From Nothopassalora personata (lineage: Eukaryota; Ascomycota; Dothideomycetes; Mycosphaerellales; Mycosphaerellaceae): DNA of 64,000 bases. The notes beneath the pieces are model-generated. The model was not told the DNA's origin and searched no databases. It was given only the letters and a program-made list of their open reading frames with translations. The position numbers were made by a program, and so were the translations under genes. The stretch spans positions 1,612,001 through 1,676,000 of the forward strand of contig CM066289.1 of NCBI GenBank assembly GCA_033816765.1, in the 5' to 3' direction. How positions within the stretch are numbered: position 1 is the first letter of the stretch; every line of letters starts with the position of its first letter. Below, in pieces: positions 1-11,724 of this stretch.

Positions 1-777
1 GTGTGTCTGCACAAGCGCGCTATGATCCTCAGGAAGGCTACTGGCGACGAGCGATATGTCGCGCCTGATGATATTGAGACTCCGTCTCTGAAGGCTATGC
101 TCAAGGCTTCTTCGGTCAAGGCTATTCGCATGCTCGCAACGGAACCCGTGGTCTTCGCGTTCGGACTCTGGATCGCTTTCAGCTGGTTCGTAGTGTTCCT
201 CTTCCTCTCGGTTATTCCTATCACGTTCTCGGAGAAGCGCGGCTGGAATGAAGGTGTTGCTGGACTACCTTACATTTCCCTGGCAATCGGTACTACCTTG
301 GGATGGCTGGCCCACCACCTGCAAATGAGAAAGTACAGCAAGATCGTCGATGACCCGGACCGAAAAGTCACACCTGAAGACCGTCTCTATGGTGCCATGT
401 TCGGTGCCATCTGGTTTCCCATCGGACTCTTCATCTACTCTTTCACGCAGTACGGGCACGTTCACTGGATTGCGCCAACTATTGCCTTGGCACCGATTGC
501 GTTCGGCATCTACTTCGTCTTCGAATCCACGTACAGTTACACTGCGGACTGCTATGGCGAGAACTCGAGTAGTGCGATCGCCGGGCAGGGGTTCTTCAGA
601 AACACGCTTGGTGCGGTGTCGCCGCTGTTTGCGAGCCAGATGTTTCACGGTATGGGAAGTCAATGGGCTGGACTACTGCTGAGTCTGCTGGGAACGGCGC
701 TGAGTATGATTGCGTTTGTTATGTATAAGTATGGGCCTCGGTTGAGGGCAAAGAGTAAGAGGGCAAGGCAGTATTAG
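1..777 (+). CDS. MFS transporter, DHA1 polyamine/drug type, 3' part
   Basis: This is the C-terminal half of a major facilitator transporter; the gene starts left of the window. The open frame runs from base 1 for 258 codons to TAG. It holds a cytoplasmic loop with the LRKATGDERY stretch typical of the central loop of fungal TPO-like polyamine/drug proton antiporters, then six hydrophobic segments (about residues 48-75, 86-106, 130-150, 158-178, 198-214 and 223-243), which matches helices 7-12 of a 12-helix carrier. It ends in a basic tail (RAKSKRARQY). The first ATG in the window (base 22) is not the real start because the loop context is already under way. It converges on the next transporter with only 89 bp between the stops. 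The substrate is inferred from family resemblance only. Confidence 0.85.
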   Translation: MCLHKRAMILRKATGDERYVAPDDIETPSLKAMLKASSVKAIRMLATEPVVFAFGLWIAFSWFVVFLFLSVIPITFSEKRGWNEGVAGLPYISLAIGTTLGWLAHHLQMRKYSKIVDDPDRKVTPEDRLYGAMFGAIWFPIGLFIYSFTQYGHVHWIAPTIALAPIAFGIYFVFESTYSYTADCYGENSSSAIAGQGFFRNTLGAVSPLFASQMFHGMGSQWAGLLLSLLGTALSMIAFVMYKYGPRLRAKSKRARQY

Positions 778-866
778 AAGTCTGTGGGATTTCAGCGATA
801 TGTGAAAGTTTTACGACTACAGCCTACTCAAGTCTCATTCTGGATCTACCTCAGCGACAGCCTGCA

Positions 867-2431
867 CTACAACTTGTAAACTCGAGCTTCGCCGCTCTTG
901 CGGAGACGCCTATTCAACAGCTGGTAGTACAGCACAAGCGCGATGCACCCAGCAGCGACAAAGAAAAGCAGAGCAGCATTTGTCCAGTGGCCCGTTGGAT
1001 ACCCATCAGCCTTCTCATTGGCTTTGTATATCCACACTCCTACGATCTGGCCAGGAGCACCGAATGAAACGTTGATGGCGATCGCCAGCCCAATGGATGC
1101 AGTGCTGAACAGATTCGAGCTTAGCCAGCCAAGCAGAGGAGGAATGCAGCTGAAGGCACCTGAAGCTGCGACTATGAGGCATCCATAACGAGCCGAGAAG
1201 GCGTCTGGCGGCAAGACTGCTGAAGCTAGAAAGCCGATGGCTCCTATGGTTGCGAAGATGGCGCTGTGGAGCCCTCGTGCGTTGAAGCGGTCGGCGGACC
1301 AAGAGACGGCAATCGTGATTGCATATGCAACCGCGTATGGTGGAACTGTCATGAGCTGTGCGCGTAGCCCTCTATATCCCAGACCAGCTGTGATGGTAGG
1401 CGTGAAAAGCGACAACGACGAGAAAGGAGTGGAGATGCCGAAGTAGATCGCATAGTGCGCATAAAGTCGCCAGTCGTTCAATGTCTCCTTCGCATCAGCC
1501 CATGTCATATGTCCGCTGTGTCCATGTGATCCTTCGAGTCGAAGTCGGTCTGCTGCGAGAGCTTTCTCCTCTGCCGAAAGCCACTTGGATGTTTCTGGGT
1601 AGTCTGGCAGGAAGAAGAAGACGAAGACGGCGGATAGTAATGATGGAAGTCCTTCGAGAATGAAGAGCCAGCGCCAGGCAGATAGACCGCTCGTGCCATT
1701 CATATGACCCACGCCGTATGCTATTGCTCCGCCAAAGGCCCCAGCGAGTGTGGCGGAAGCGAGGATCAGAGCGACTCGGATCGACCGTTCTTCAGTGCGG
1801 TACCAGAAGGTCAAGTAAAAGACCAAACCCGGGAAGAGACCTGCCTCGAACACTCCCAGCAGGAACCGCACGGCAGTGACTGCGCCAAAAGAATGGACGC
1901 CACCTAGACCCATGGTAATGGCACCCCAGGCCAGCATGAGGAAGGCGATCCAAGTGCTGGGATTCATACGCTTGAGCATATAGTTGCTTGGAACTTCGAA
2001 CAATGCGTATGCAATGAGAAAGACCATTAATGCGATAGTGTATTGGAAGTTGGTCATATTTGTGTCGTGGAGGAGCTGTGCCGTCGATTAACACCATCAC
2101 ATCAGCGCAGAGGAAGGAAGCGCCTTACATCATTGCCAGTGTCTTCATTGAGCACTTTCGCATTGCCAATGTTTGACCTGTCGAGGTAACAGAGTAGGTA
2201 GATGAAAGCGCACAGCGCGATGATCCTACGATCTTGCTTCAAGACCAAAGCTCTGTCTTGTGCTGTGCCTTGGCCGGAGTATGGCAAGGCATCTTGCTCG
2301 GCATTTCCTTCTGGCTTGCTGCCTGAGGGAGTCGATTCAATGTCGTCTTCAAAGCTCAGCTGTGGCTTGTCGTGCTTGACTGTCTCGTCTGTGTGCACGT
2401 GAGTCTGTAAGGCTTCATCTTTCTGTGCCAT
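867..2431 (-). CDS. MFS transporter, allantoate permease (Dal5/Tna1-like) family
   Basis: Predicted plasma-membrane carrier of the anion:cation symporter family, whose fungal members take up allantoate, nicotinate, pantothenate and similar organic anions. Two exons: 2431..2129 and 2075..867, separated by a 53-nt intron (2076..2128) with GTAAGG donor and CACAG acceptor; the join is in phase 0 and gives 503 residues. The N terminus is a hydrophilic cytoplasmic region of about 70 residues. The first helix ends in YLDRSNIGNAKV, the hallmark of this family, and the spliced junction restores the following conserved stretch (NDLLHDTNMTNFQY). About twelve hydrophobic segments follow. The exact substrate cannot be read from sequence. 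It is transcribed divergently from the JmjC gene, with 494 bp between start codons. Confidence 0.9.
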
Positions 2432-2925
2432 TGTACGTGGCTCAGGTGGATGAAAATGGGGAAATCTGGGGTGCGTTGGGGGATGTCATGGAGTGAAAGA
2501 CTCTGATGTCCACATGATTCTCGTCTTGGTGCGACGGCCTTTGTCCAGGTCCACAGCTGCAGGAACATGTGTAACTTGAGCTTGGCAATTATGAGTTTTG
2601 TTGATCCGGTGGGATGGATGCGTTGAACCGATCTCGGGAGAGATATCCCGAGCGATGCAGTAGTCGGACGTGTTTTCTTTCTTCTATGAGACATTGCACA
2701 GTGAGCAGACAAGACACATAGTGACGACTTTCATTGTGTATGGTTGCATACATACAGCATCTCACAGTGGCACTGAAGTGGTTGTTCAGGAAGGCGTTCT
2801 TCCACGATGCGGGCTAGCGGCCGAACACGGCCGCACCGGACCAGTCTAAGCATCAGCCAGCCACTTTCATATGAGCATGCCCAACAAGCATACAGCACCA
2901 TCGGCTCACGCGTAGTGGTGTCAAT

Positions 2926-4600
2926 ATGGCGCCGTCAGCAGACGAAGGCGACAATGCGCCACCTCACGCAGATCTGAAGCGCAAACGATCCGATGAAAGC
3001 AAGGCCAAAGCCAAGACTGCTCAAAAGAGCGCGTACGCAACGGTTGTCGACCTAATCAGAGAGCATCTAGGTAAGTCTGTACCGAATGAGACCATCCAGC
3101 TGTGTGGTCTTGCCCCGTTGAAGATTATCGAATTACAACCCGACCACGTCCTCGAGCTTGCTAGAGCCAAGCTCAACACGTGGAAGTATGAGGATGTACC
3201 CATCTGCTGGCGGCGATTGTTCGAAGAGGCTTCACTTCATATTGTGTTGGCCGAATTGCCTTTGCTTGAGGATAGCATGAAATCGGAACTTGGGGTCGCC
3301 AACAGCAGCAAGGAGGATCGTGAGCATGCATTTCAGAGTGTCGTGAAGCACCTCGACGGGGCTTTGGTAATTGCTGGCGCGCCCGGTCGGCGAAGGTTGA
3401 TCGAAGAGGTATTGAAAGTGAGTACCATCCCGTGCAACAAATCATCGACTCTGGAGCCCTACTAAGGACATACAGTACCTCGACACGATCGCAACTCAGA
3501 TTTTCAAGCATCAGCCACCCCGTAGGCTCAACATTAAGCAGCCAGAAGCCCTTCAGACGGTGCATCGTATACCTCGTGCGCCAGATGCTTTGGATTTCGC
3601 GGACTTCCAGCTACATCTTGGCACAAGGAGTCCGATCATCATTCCCAACACCTTCAACCACTGGCCAGCGAAAGACCGATGGGTCGACACGACATATCTT
3701 AAGAGGCGAACTCTTGGCGGTCATCGCCTTGTCCCGGTCGAAATAGGTAAGTTTGCGACGACACGCGTGTGTGCTTGACGATAGCACTGTCCGCTATTAC
3801 ACTTCGAAATTCCCTCCGAACCACTACTTGATGGGTGATGCATGTGTCTTGATTGTTAAGGAAGAAAGGCAGCTATATATAACTAGCTTGTGTACGGGCA
3901 CGGACCTATAACCCACTCACTTCAAGTCCACTTGCTCACGTTGCCCTCGACAGGAGCCAGCTACAACGAACCTGGGTGGGCTCAAAACCTTATACCATTC
4001 GGCGACTTCATCGATCAGTACCTGACCCCGAGTAAGCCCGAAGACAAAGGTTATCTAGCCCAGCATGACCTGTTCGCACAGACACCGGCGCTGATGGATG
4101 ACATCTCGATTCCGGACTATTGCTATACTACACCACCTCGACCCACAGGAGCTGCTGCAGAGACACCCGGGTTAGACTCAGTCAAACAGGTTGACCAACC
4201 TCTTATGAACGCCTGGCTTGGACCAAGCGGTACGAAGTCACCTCTGCACACTGACCCATACCATAACATCTTGTGTCAAGTCGTTGGCTACAAGTACGTT
4301 CGCCTGTACACGCCGGAAGAGAGGGATAAACTCTACCCAGATGGCAAGAACGAAGCTGGCGTTAACATGAACAATACATCCCAAGTGGACGTACAGCACT
4401 TCCGACCACGCGCGTCGGCATCTACGCCGCTGCAGGACAAAACCCGGAAGTTATGGCTGAAGAAGTACCCACTCTTCGAATTCGCGACATATTCAGAAGC
4501 AATTCTCAGACCTGGTGACTGCCTTTATATTCCTCTAGGCTGGTGGCACTACGTTGAAGCATTGACTCCAAGCTTCTCAGTGTCTTTCTGGTGGAACTGA
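2926..4600 (+). CDS. JmjC-domain oxygenase, JMJD5/KDM8-like
   Basis: Predicted Fe(II)/2-oxoglutarate-dependent oxygenase of the JMJD5/KDM8 group, which hydroxylates protein side chains (arginine hydroxylation and histone demethylation have been described for animal members). Three exons: 2926..3417, 3476..3746 and 3954..4600; introns of 58 and 207 nt with GTGAGT and GTAAGT donors. The spliced protein has 469 residues. Residues 1-40 are charged and low in complexity, 40-165 form a helical N-terminal part, and the JmjC fold lies at about 190-469. Iron ligands are visible as H353 and D355 in HTDPYHN and H453 in GWWHYV; the C-terminal PGDCLYIPLGWWH motif is very typical of JMJD5. The 207-nt second intron is long for this genome but its ends keep frame (VEIG joined to ASYNEPGW). 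Confidence 0.88.
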
Positions 4601-4861
4601 GCGACGATATCAGGCACCAAGGCACACATGCATGGCAGCTTGAGGCTTATCGCAAGCTTCGCCAACACGGATGGCGGCTCAGCTCCACCCGTCGTGGCAT
4701 CTCACATACCTACAACTGTTGCACGTCCTGTACCGCCACTGTCGAGAACTGAACGGCGTAATTGGCGATACGGTATCTTACACTCGAGTGGCCCAGAAAG
4801 GGGACCATAATGGACCTTATGGTGTGCCAATTGCTCCACTTGTAATCACGCGCGTACCACG

Positions 4862-5671
4862 ATGTCGTTAGCATATCCTCCGAGGCTTGTCAAGTACCTG
4901 TTCAAGTCCACTAAAGAGCGCGATACTGCGAAGAAGTCTTCGATGAAGTCAGGCTTCTATGGCAACTTCCCTCGATCCTTCGGACTATACTTTTCGGGTC
5001 TTGGTGACGACTTCTTATCTTTGCGCTTCCGCCTGTCGATGGCGTCGGATCATTCAGCCGCTCCAATAGATGACATGTATGCGATCACATTCAACAAAGG
5101 GCCAGGTACCAGGCAGATGACTCTATACTCGACGTCCTATCACGGCGGCGCTCCGCTGGCCATCGCTACCACTGAGAAGCGATACGGAAGCTCGGCGACT
5201 ATCAAGCTTCCAGGTTCCGTAGATGATCTTTTCTGTACTGAACGCCTTCGATATACTGGCTTTGTATCGGATACGTACCAATTTAGTCTACATGGTGACA
5301 CTTTCGAGCTTCGAGAGGGCAAAGGACGTCCAAAAACCCGTACTTTGATCAAGCTGCCGGCCTCTTCCTCCCCATCTGGTGGACGTCCTGATCGCGAAGA
5401 GATAATTGCAACCTGGAGAGAAGGCTCAGTACCCAACAGAGATGGCCGTCTAGCCGGGTTCAGCTTCGTCAGCGAGGATGCAGCACAACAATTGGGACAG
5501 TATGGCACCCTGTTGGCCGTCAGTGCAGTGCTCATAGTCTGCCAGCAAGGAGATGCCATCGAATGTAAGTTGTTGTTGCTCGACGGCAATAGCCAGTCCA
5601 CATGCTAAGATGCGCAAGGCACTTGGACTTGGCAGGAAGAAAAGGGTCTCGAAAGAAGCAATTACCAGTAG
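4862..5671 (+). CDS. Conserved unknown protein, possibly tubby-like fold
   Basis: Uncharacterised protein. The frame is open from 4862 (codon ATG) and I join 4862..5564 to 5619..5671 across a 54-nt intron with GTAAGT donor, a GCTAAG branch site and a CAAG acceptor; this replaces an unlikely read-through end and gives 251 residues. A second in-frame ATG at 5039 (MASDHSAAP) is an equally good start and would give 192 residues; the sequence before it is basic and less protein-like. The body has alternating short beta-like stretches (MYAITFNKGPG, QMTLYSTSYH, YTGFVSDTYQFSLHGDTFEL), reminiscent of tubby/LURP-one-like barrels in ascomycete hypothetical proteins; that is a resemblance, not proof. A short hydrophobic segment (YGTLLAVSAVLIVC) lies near the C terminus. 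No catalytic motif is visible. Confidence 0.6.
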
Positions 5672-6667
5672 CTACTAGAAGCGGCAGCCGCACTGATGCT
5701 CGCGTTCGCAGGCGCTGATGTGATATCTTTGTTCGGATACCAGTCGCGCGGCGGTCTCCGGAATTGCGTCGTTCCCATGCGGTCCTGGGTGGAATAGAAC
5801 GATGTCCAATTCGACGAGGAAGGACACACACTCTGAAATCAATCAATCATCACTTAATCGAGGGTGCCTTTCCAGCAAAGACATCCTGTTGATGGGTTCC
5901 TCAGATGAGGTGTTTTGATCCTTGTCCTTCCTGTTCCGACACAATAGAAATCCCTGCACTGTCATCAGCCTCGAGAAAAGTCCACCTTTCAGCTCAGGAG
6001 AAGGTCATCCACTTTCATCACAGAGGAGCGGATACCGCAGCTATTGCACTACCCCAACCAAGTATCGAATGACACAGTATATAAAGTAGAGCTACGAGCG
6101 TAACAGCGATGACGTCGGGTCTATATCGTCCATTCAAATGCCATGAATGTCTAGTCTACCGGACTACTGCCACCCACGTCTTTCAACACTCTCATCACGA
6201 CATCACAGCATGAGCTGATATGGAATTGGCTACCTTTGACTACACATGGCTGTACGATTTGAAGGAAGCCCCGGACACGATTCCATGCAATTTGAGCACG
6301 GCGGCGATACTCCCGGTCCAAACATGGGATGGCAATGCCCTTGGGCTTGGGCAACATCCTGGCGCTTCCGATGATCCCCTACCTCGCCGCTGGCCCGTCC
6401 CCCCGCCCCGAGCCATGATCTTATACTGTACTAGCACCGACAGCTACATCACCGTCAGCAAATGCTATGCGGCAGGCTGATTGACACTAGGTGGCATCCT
6501 GCACTCACTTTGAAAGGTCATTTTAAGGCGCCTTGTTACCTAGATTTGATATATTCGTAAGGGCTTCAAAATCTAGAGTTTAGCTTGAATTGCTACGAGG
6601 GTAACGACTAGTAATGGCAGCAGTAAGAGTAAGTAGTAAATAGTAGTAGTATAGTAATTACCCGTAC
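5672..6667. other. Intergenic, left flank of retroelement island
   Basis: About 1 kb without a convincing gene. Small open frames exist on both strands (for example 6220..6480 plus) but lack domain-like sequence or splice support. From about 6530 the composition turns AT-rich and shows TAGTAG/TAGTAAT runs (6600-6660) that resemble the repeat right of the copia element, so the element seems to have inserted into AT-rich repeat-like DNA. Confidence 0.5.
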
Positions 6668-6914
6668 TGTTAAGATGTAGCATCTCAAGGGGAGCTAACA
6701 GTTAGGTTGTGATCTGATAGCCTAAGGCATCCACGATGACTCAGCTTGTCGGAAGACACCTTCTCTCCCCTTTAGCTTAGATAGACATCTAACACAACTA
6801 ACACATTGGTTCCTGATATATTGCTGCATGCCCTATGGCTATTAGCCAGTTGAAGATTGATCTCTTACTCCACTCCGCTGCCAACCACGTATCCTGTAAG
6901 GTCTCAACTTAACA
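6668..6914 (+). repeat. 5' LTR of copia element
   Basis: 247 bp, TG...CA ends. By eye it differs from the 3' LTR at 11 positions. At ten of them this copy has the unmutated C or G where the other has T or A, so this LTR largely escaped RIP. Confidence 0.92.
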
Positions 6915-6926
6915 GGTTATGAGCCC
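6915..6926 (+). promoter_or_regulatory. Primer-binding site, initiator tRNA-Met anticodon arm
   Basis: The 12 bases directly after the 5' LTR, GGTTATGAGCCC, are complementary to the anticodon stem-loop of initiator tRNA-Met (GGGCUCAUAACC). Copia-type elements are known to prime from a cut initiator tRNA-Met (half-tRNA priming); this match implies the same mechanism here. Confidence 0.7.
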
Positions 6927-6932
6927 GACTCT

Positions 6933-9900
6933 ATGGAGGAACTTAAGAAAATGGTGAAGAAACTCAGCTCTGACATGCTGTCACTCCAGAAGAACCAGGC
7001 CCAGTCTCCTTCCTCTAAAACAAGGAAGACTAGGAAAGGTTTCTCTACCTAAGAGCTACCTAACTTATGCAACTTATCCTAGAAGACAATGTCTAACGAT
7101 AATGAGTATAATAAAGTGGCTCACTCAACTGCAGAAGTCTAAGGCAAGTTCCCCTTATTAGAGTAGTTACTTGATTCTTGTGCTTTATCCTATATAACTA
7201 ACTAGAACTGCCTCTTTAGATCTATGACTCCCTTAACAAAGAAGAAATAGATTAAAGTAGGAGGTGGGCATTTGTTAGCCACTTATATTAGGACTGTAGA
7301 GATAAGTAGGAGATCTAGCAGGAAAGTTGTTTTAGAAGATGTTCTGCTTATACCTAAGCTAGGGGTAAACCTAGTTTCTTAGAACTAGTTTAGCAAGCAG
7401 TTTAGTGTCTAACCTCCTTTATTTTCTCTTATATCCCCCTCTAGCTAAACTATTGTCTAGACAAGGCTTCTTAGGGGAGTTCCATTTATTAATAAGATTT
7501 CTCCTCTACTACAAGAAAGGGCATATTACTTATTATGTGCACTACTAATAGAGAATGCCTTTATAACTGCTAAATTAGAGACTAACCTAAAACAGTAGGA
7601 GCTTTAGTATAGAAGATTTGCACACTTTAGGAAGAACTTGCTCTAGAATCTTTATAAGGTAACAGACTTAAAAGAACCTATTCCTGTTCCTAGGGATGGC
7701 TTCTACTAGTGTAGAGTGTGTTTAATAGCAAAGATAAAGAAGTACAAAGGCAAAGTTACTAAGAGAAGACCTAAAAGACTTGCCCTTGTATCTATTAACA
7801 TATATAGTCTACTACTAATATTAAGGCTAGGGTTTAAATACTAGCTTAAGATTGTTAACAACTTCTCTAGAAAAAAGTAGACCTATCCTCTTAAGAAAAG
7901 AGAAGATACTCTAGTTACTCTCTAGAACTAGAAGATTAAGGTAGAGAGGAAATTATTAGTATAGTTAAAAGCAGTTAGGCTTAACAATGCAAGGGAACTT
8001 ATTGCATTAGTTAAGTAGTAGGAGAAGGATTTAGGAATTAGGCTAGAGCATACTAAGGCATACAACTCGCTCTAAAATAGACTAGTTAAAAGGTCAATAC
8101 AAACCTTAGAAGACTCTATAAGGGTAATGCTTAAAGAGGCTAAGATGCTAATTGAATTCTGGCCTAAAGCACTAGAAGCCTAAACCTACATAAGGAACAA
8201 ACTACTAAATAGTCTAGACTATAATAGGTTTAAGGTTTTACCAGATAAAGCCTTTAATAGTATTAAGCCAACTATCAACTATTTAAAGGTTTAGGGATAC
8301 AAAGCTATTGTCTATATAGACACAAGATCCTAGCCTTAATAGGCAAGAAGTAATAAACTAATAAACAGAGGCAAAGAAGTAGTGTTTGTTAGATACGTTA
8401 AAAACATAGCTAAGGCCTAGCTCTTTTAGGAACTAGACATAAAAGCTGTAAAACAACATATATATAGACTTCTTTAAGGACTAACCTAGAGGTAATATAG
8501 ATCTCAATATTACAAAATTGAATCTATTAAGCAATGCACTAGCTAGGAGACCCTTAGGGAGGCTAAGGAAGGACATATCCTTAGAGCAACCTGTTCACCA
8601 TTTAATTATTTAGCAGAGCAGCCTAGTAACAGCCTAGCTAAGAAAGCTATTTATATAACTTCCCTAGCCTCTAAAGAATATAGGGGAATTTTAGAAAATC
8701 GATAAGCCAATTAAGATAAGCTTACTAGATCTCTAGGAAAAGAATATTACTAGGACACAAGTAACTACTCTTAGATTATCCCTTAGTAAGAGGAGGGCTA
8801 ACTATAATGTTAAGGGCTATAAATAGAAACAGAAAGCCCTAAGATCCATAGTCCCTATACCTAAACTAGCTACTAAAGTAGGAGAAGCAATAGACCTCTT
8901 AGAGAACCTTACTACTTACCACTAAGCTTTCTTTATAGCTATACAATTAGTAGATAATTCAGTACTATAGGATAGTGAATTCCTAGAAGAAGTTAAGGAG
9001 ATAGCCTTTATAGCAACTATAGAAGTCATTATATACAAGCAAGAGATCCCAATTCTAAAGTCCTATAAGGATGCTATAAATAACAAGAAATAGGGACACC
9101 TTTAGAAGGAAGCAATCTAGAAGGAGCTAGATGCTCTATAGAGCAACAACACCTAGGAGAATGCTATTCTACTAAAAGGAGTAAACTTAGTTACGTTAAG
9201 ATAGGTCTTTAATATTAAAAGAAGCATTAGTAGAGCCATTAAAAAGTTCAAGGCTAGGCTAGTTATAAGGGGCTTTTTATAGAAGTTTAGTATTAACTTT
9301 ATAGAGACATTTGCGTCTATAGTTAGACAGGACACCCTTAGGGTGTTTATAGCTATTATATATAAGAAGGATCTCTATCTTCACTAAGTAGATATAAACA
9401 ATGCGTTTATAGAAAGCACCCTCTATAAAGACATCTTTATGTTACTACTACTAGGAGTTAAGCTTCTACTAAACATAGTGTTTAAGATCCTTAAAAGCTT
9501 ATATAGACTTAAGCAAGTAGCTAGAGATTAGAATCAACTCTATGTGTCAAAGCTTAGAGAGATTAGATTCATACAGTTAGAGGTAGATCCATGCCTACTT
9601 ATTTATAAGGAAAAAGAGATTATAATTCTTACATATATAGATAACATTCCAATTGCTACACTAAAGTTAACAGATGTTCTCTAGTTTAAAAGAGAACTTA
9701 GCAAAGTCTTTAAGATTAAAGATCTTAGTAAACCTAAAAAGATCCTTAGCATAAGAGTTATAAGGGATAGGAGGAGAGGAATCCTAAAACTTAACTAGGG
9801 ACACTTTATTAGGGACAACCTTGCTAAGATAGGGATAAACTATAAGAAGGCAGCACCTATACACTCACCTATAGACAGCTATAAGGTGTTAGGAACCGCT

Positions 9901-11030
9901 GTACGTTATCACAACTCGGGCTTGGATCTTTGCAGGGATGTCTCAATCAGTTATGAAGGTAGTGGTTCCAAACAGTATATGGTGTATACTTAAAATGAGT
10001 TGAGCACGAAGCTCCTATCTACTCGCTAAGGAGCGTCGTCTATATAGTGCCATGTCTTGGCGTCGTGTTCGACCGTTCGACCAGGTCGACCGGTCGTCCG
10101 GTCGTCTGGTCGTCCGGACTCACGTGACCTCTGACGTGTCCCCCACGGGCCCACACCGTCATTGGTTCTCCGGTGCTGGATTCCTTCTACCTCGTAGAAC
10201 TGATCCGTAACATAAGGCTCTTAAACCTTTAAGCTATATAGATAAGAGGTGTAACAAGGTAGAGTACTAGAGTATTAATAGTACATAGATGTAGCTAGCA
10301 ACAATTATAAGGCTAGACATTACTTTTGCCCTAGGAAGGATAAGCTTATTTATAAGTGACCTATCCACCTACTATATAAAGGCTTTAAAGAAGATTACAA
10401 GATATCTAAGGTTATATCCTAATCTTAGCCTTGTCTTCTCTAGGCATAGAGAAGGATGCCTAGTTAGATACTATAACTCTAATTATGTAATAGACAAAGC
10501 AGATAGAGTCTCTATCCTTAGGTATGTCTTCTTCCTCTATAGGGCACTAGTCTCCTAGATAAGCAAGAAGCAAAAGTCTATAGCAACATCTACAATAGAA
10601 GCTAAATACATGGCTATAAATACATATACAAAGTAATCCTAATTCCTAGCTTTACTACTAAGGGAGATAGACTGTCTAGAGTTAGTAGGAGACTGTTCCT
10701 ATTAACTAAGGATTACTAGAAACTAGGAGACTATATTAAGCTTAAGACTAGTCCAATTAAGAGGTAACAACTAAGCTACCCTTACCCTAGTAAGGGATAC
10801 ACATGTTTATAACAAGTTAAAGCACATTAACATTGCCTATAATGCTGTTAGGAAACTTTAGTAGAGAAGGCTTATTACTATTAAGTACACCATAATATCT
10901 AAGATGGTTATAGATAGGTTTATAAAGCTAAAGACTAGTCCACACTTCTAGAGGTTTGTAAGCTAGCTTAACCTGTTATAGAGGTCTAAATACTACTAAT
11001 AGGAGAAGAGCAGACTATAACCTCCCATAT
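6933..11030 (+). pseudogene. Copia gag-pol, RIP-inactivated
   Basis: Remains of a copia polyprotein. An ATG at 6933 opens 39 codons of a charged gag-like N terminus (MEELKKMVKKLSSDML) before the first stop. Integrase remnants lie at about 7600-8350, with the region around 8060-8300 most readable. Reverse transcriptase lies at about 9190-9880 (VFNIKRS, ARLVIRGF, VDINNAFIE, YRLKQ). The catalytic box, normally Y-V-D-D, reads YIDN at 9634..9645, so the second catalytic Asp is lost. RNase H lies right of the nested solo LTR, at about 10230-10650. Stops are nearly all TAG, as expected from CAG or TGG after C-to-T change on either strand. Frame boundaries are approximate. Confidence 0.85.
9887..10212 (-). 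mobile_element. Solo LTR nested in copia RT/RNase H region
   Basis: 326 bp, starting TGTTAGGAACCGC and ending GATCCGTAACA, with perfect 5-bp duplications TAAGG at 9882..9886 and 10213..10217. It interrupts the copia polymerase region. It is rich in TG, CA and CG, so it entered after the host was RIP-mutated or was too short to be hit. Its first 190 bp match the reverse complement of the right part of the solo LTR at 14636..14951. Since that shared part should be R-U5, the element direction here is minus. The U3 half has a run of CCGGTCGT-like short repeats (about 10077-10120). Confidence 0.88.
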
Positions 11031-11044
11031 AAGATAAGTAGGAG

Positions 11045-11291
11045 TGTTAAGATGTAGCATCTTAAGGGGAGCTAACAGTTAGGTTGTAATCTAATAGCCT
11101 AAGGCATCCACAATAACTTAGCTTGTCGGAAGACACCTTCTCTCCCCTTTAGCTTAGATAGACATCTAACACAACTAACACATTAGTTCCTAATATATTG
11201 CTGCATACCCTATAGCTATTATCCAGTTGAAGATTGATCTCTTACTCCACTCCGCTGCCAACCACGTATCCTGTAAGGTCTCAACTTAACA
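11045..11291 (+). repeat. 3' LTR of copia element
   Basis: 247 bp, same length as the 5' LTR. It carries ten transitions relative to that copy, nine of them in TpG or CpA context, plus one G/T difference. A purine-rich stretch (GATAAGTAGGAG) precedes it. Confidence 0.92.
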
Positions 11292-11393
11292 CTTACTATA
11301 AATTGTAAGAGCAATAGTAAATAGTTATTACTATATTTTCCGAAGGTCTAGAGGAATAGTAATTACTATAGTAATCACTATAGTAATCACTAT

Positions 11394-11724
11394 AGTAATA
11401 GTAATAGTAATAGTAATAGTAATCACTATAGTAATAGTAATAGTAATAGTAATAGTAATAGTAATAGTAATAGTAATAGTAATAGTAATAGTAATAGTAA
11501 TAGTAATAGTAATAGTAATAGTAATAGTAATAGTAATAGTAATAGTAATAGTAATAGTAATAGTAATAGTAATAGTAATAGTAATAGTAATAGTAATAGT
11601 AATAGTAATAGTAATAGTAATAGTAATAGTAATAGTAATAGTAATAGTAATAGTAATAGTAATAGTAATAGTAATAGTAATAGTAATAGTAATAGTAATA
11701 GTAATAGTAATAGTAATAGTAATA
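11394..11724. repeat. GTAATA hexanucleotide satellite
   Basis: About 330 bp of near-perfect GTAATA repeats, uninterrupted from about 11430 to the first base of the gypsy LTR. The proximal part (11354-11430) has the variant ATCACTATAGTA. No coding potential. Confidence 0.95.

Larger units (their letters stand above)
6668..11291 (+). mobile_element. Complete but dead Ty1/copia LTR retrotransposon
   Basis: A 4.6-kb element bounded by two 247-bp LTRs, both starting TGTTAAG and ending CTTAACA. A primer-binding site directly follows the 5' LTR. The internal region, after removal of a 326-bp nested solo LTR, reads gag, integrase, reverse transcriptase and RNase H in the copia order, on the plus strand. 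The coding frames are destroyed by many TAG and some TAA codons, TpG and CpA are scarce, and CpG is not, which is the RIP pattern rather than CpG deamination. Flanking pentamers are CGTAC (6663..6667) and CTTAC (11292..11296), a likely 5-bp target duplication with one change. The element cannot make its own proteins. Confidence 0.9.

Noticed and set aside
11394..11724. GTAATA repeats as CRISPR or telomere array
   Set aside because: There are no spacers between repeats, the genome is eukaryotic, and the unit is not a fungal telomere repeat (TTAGGG).
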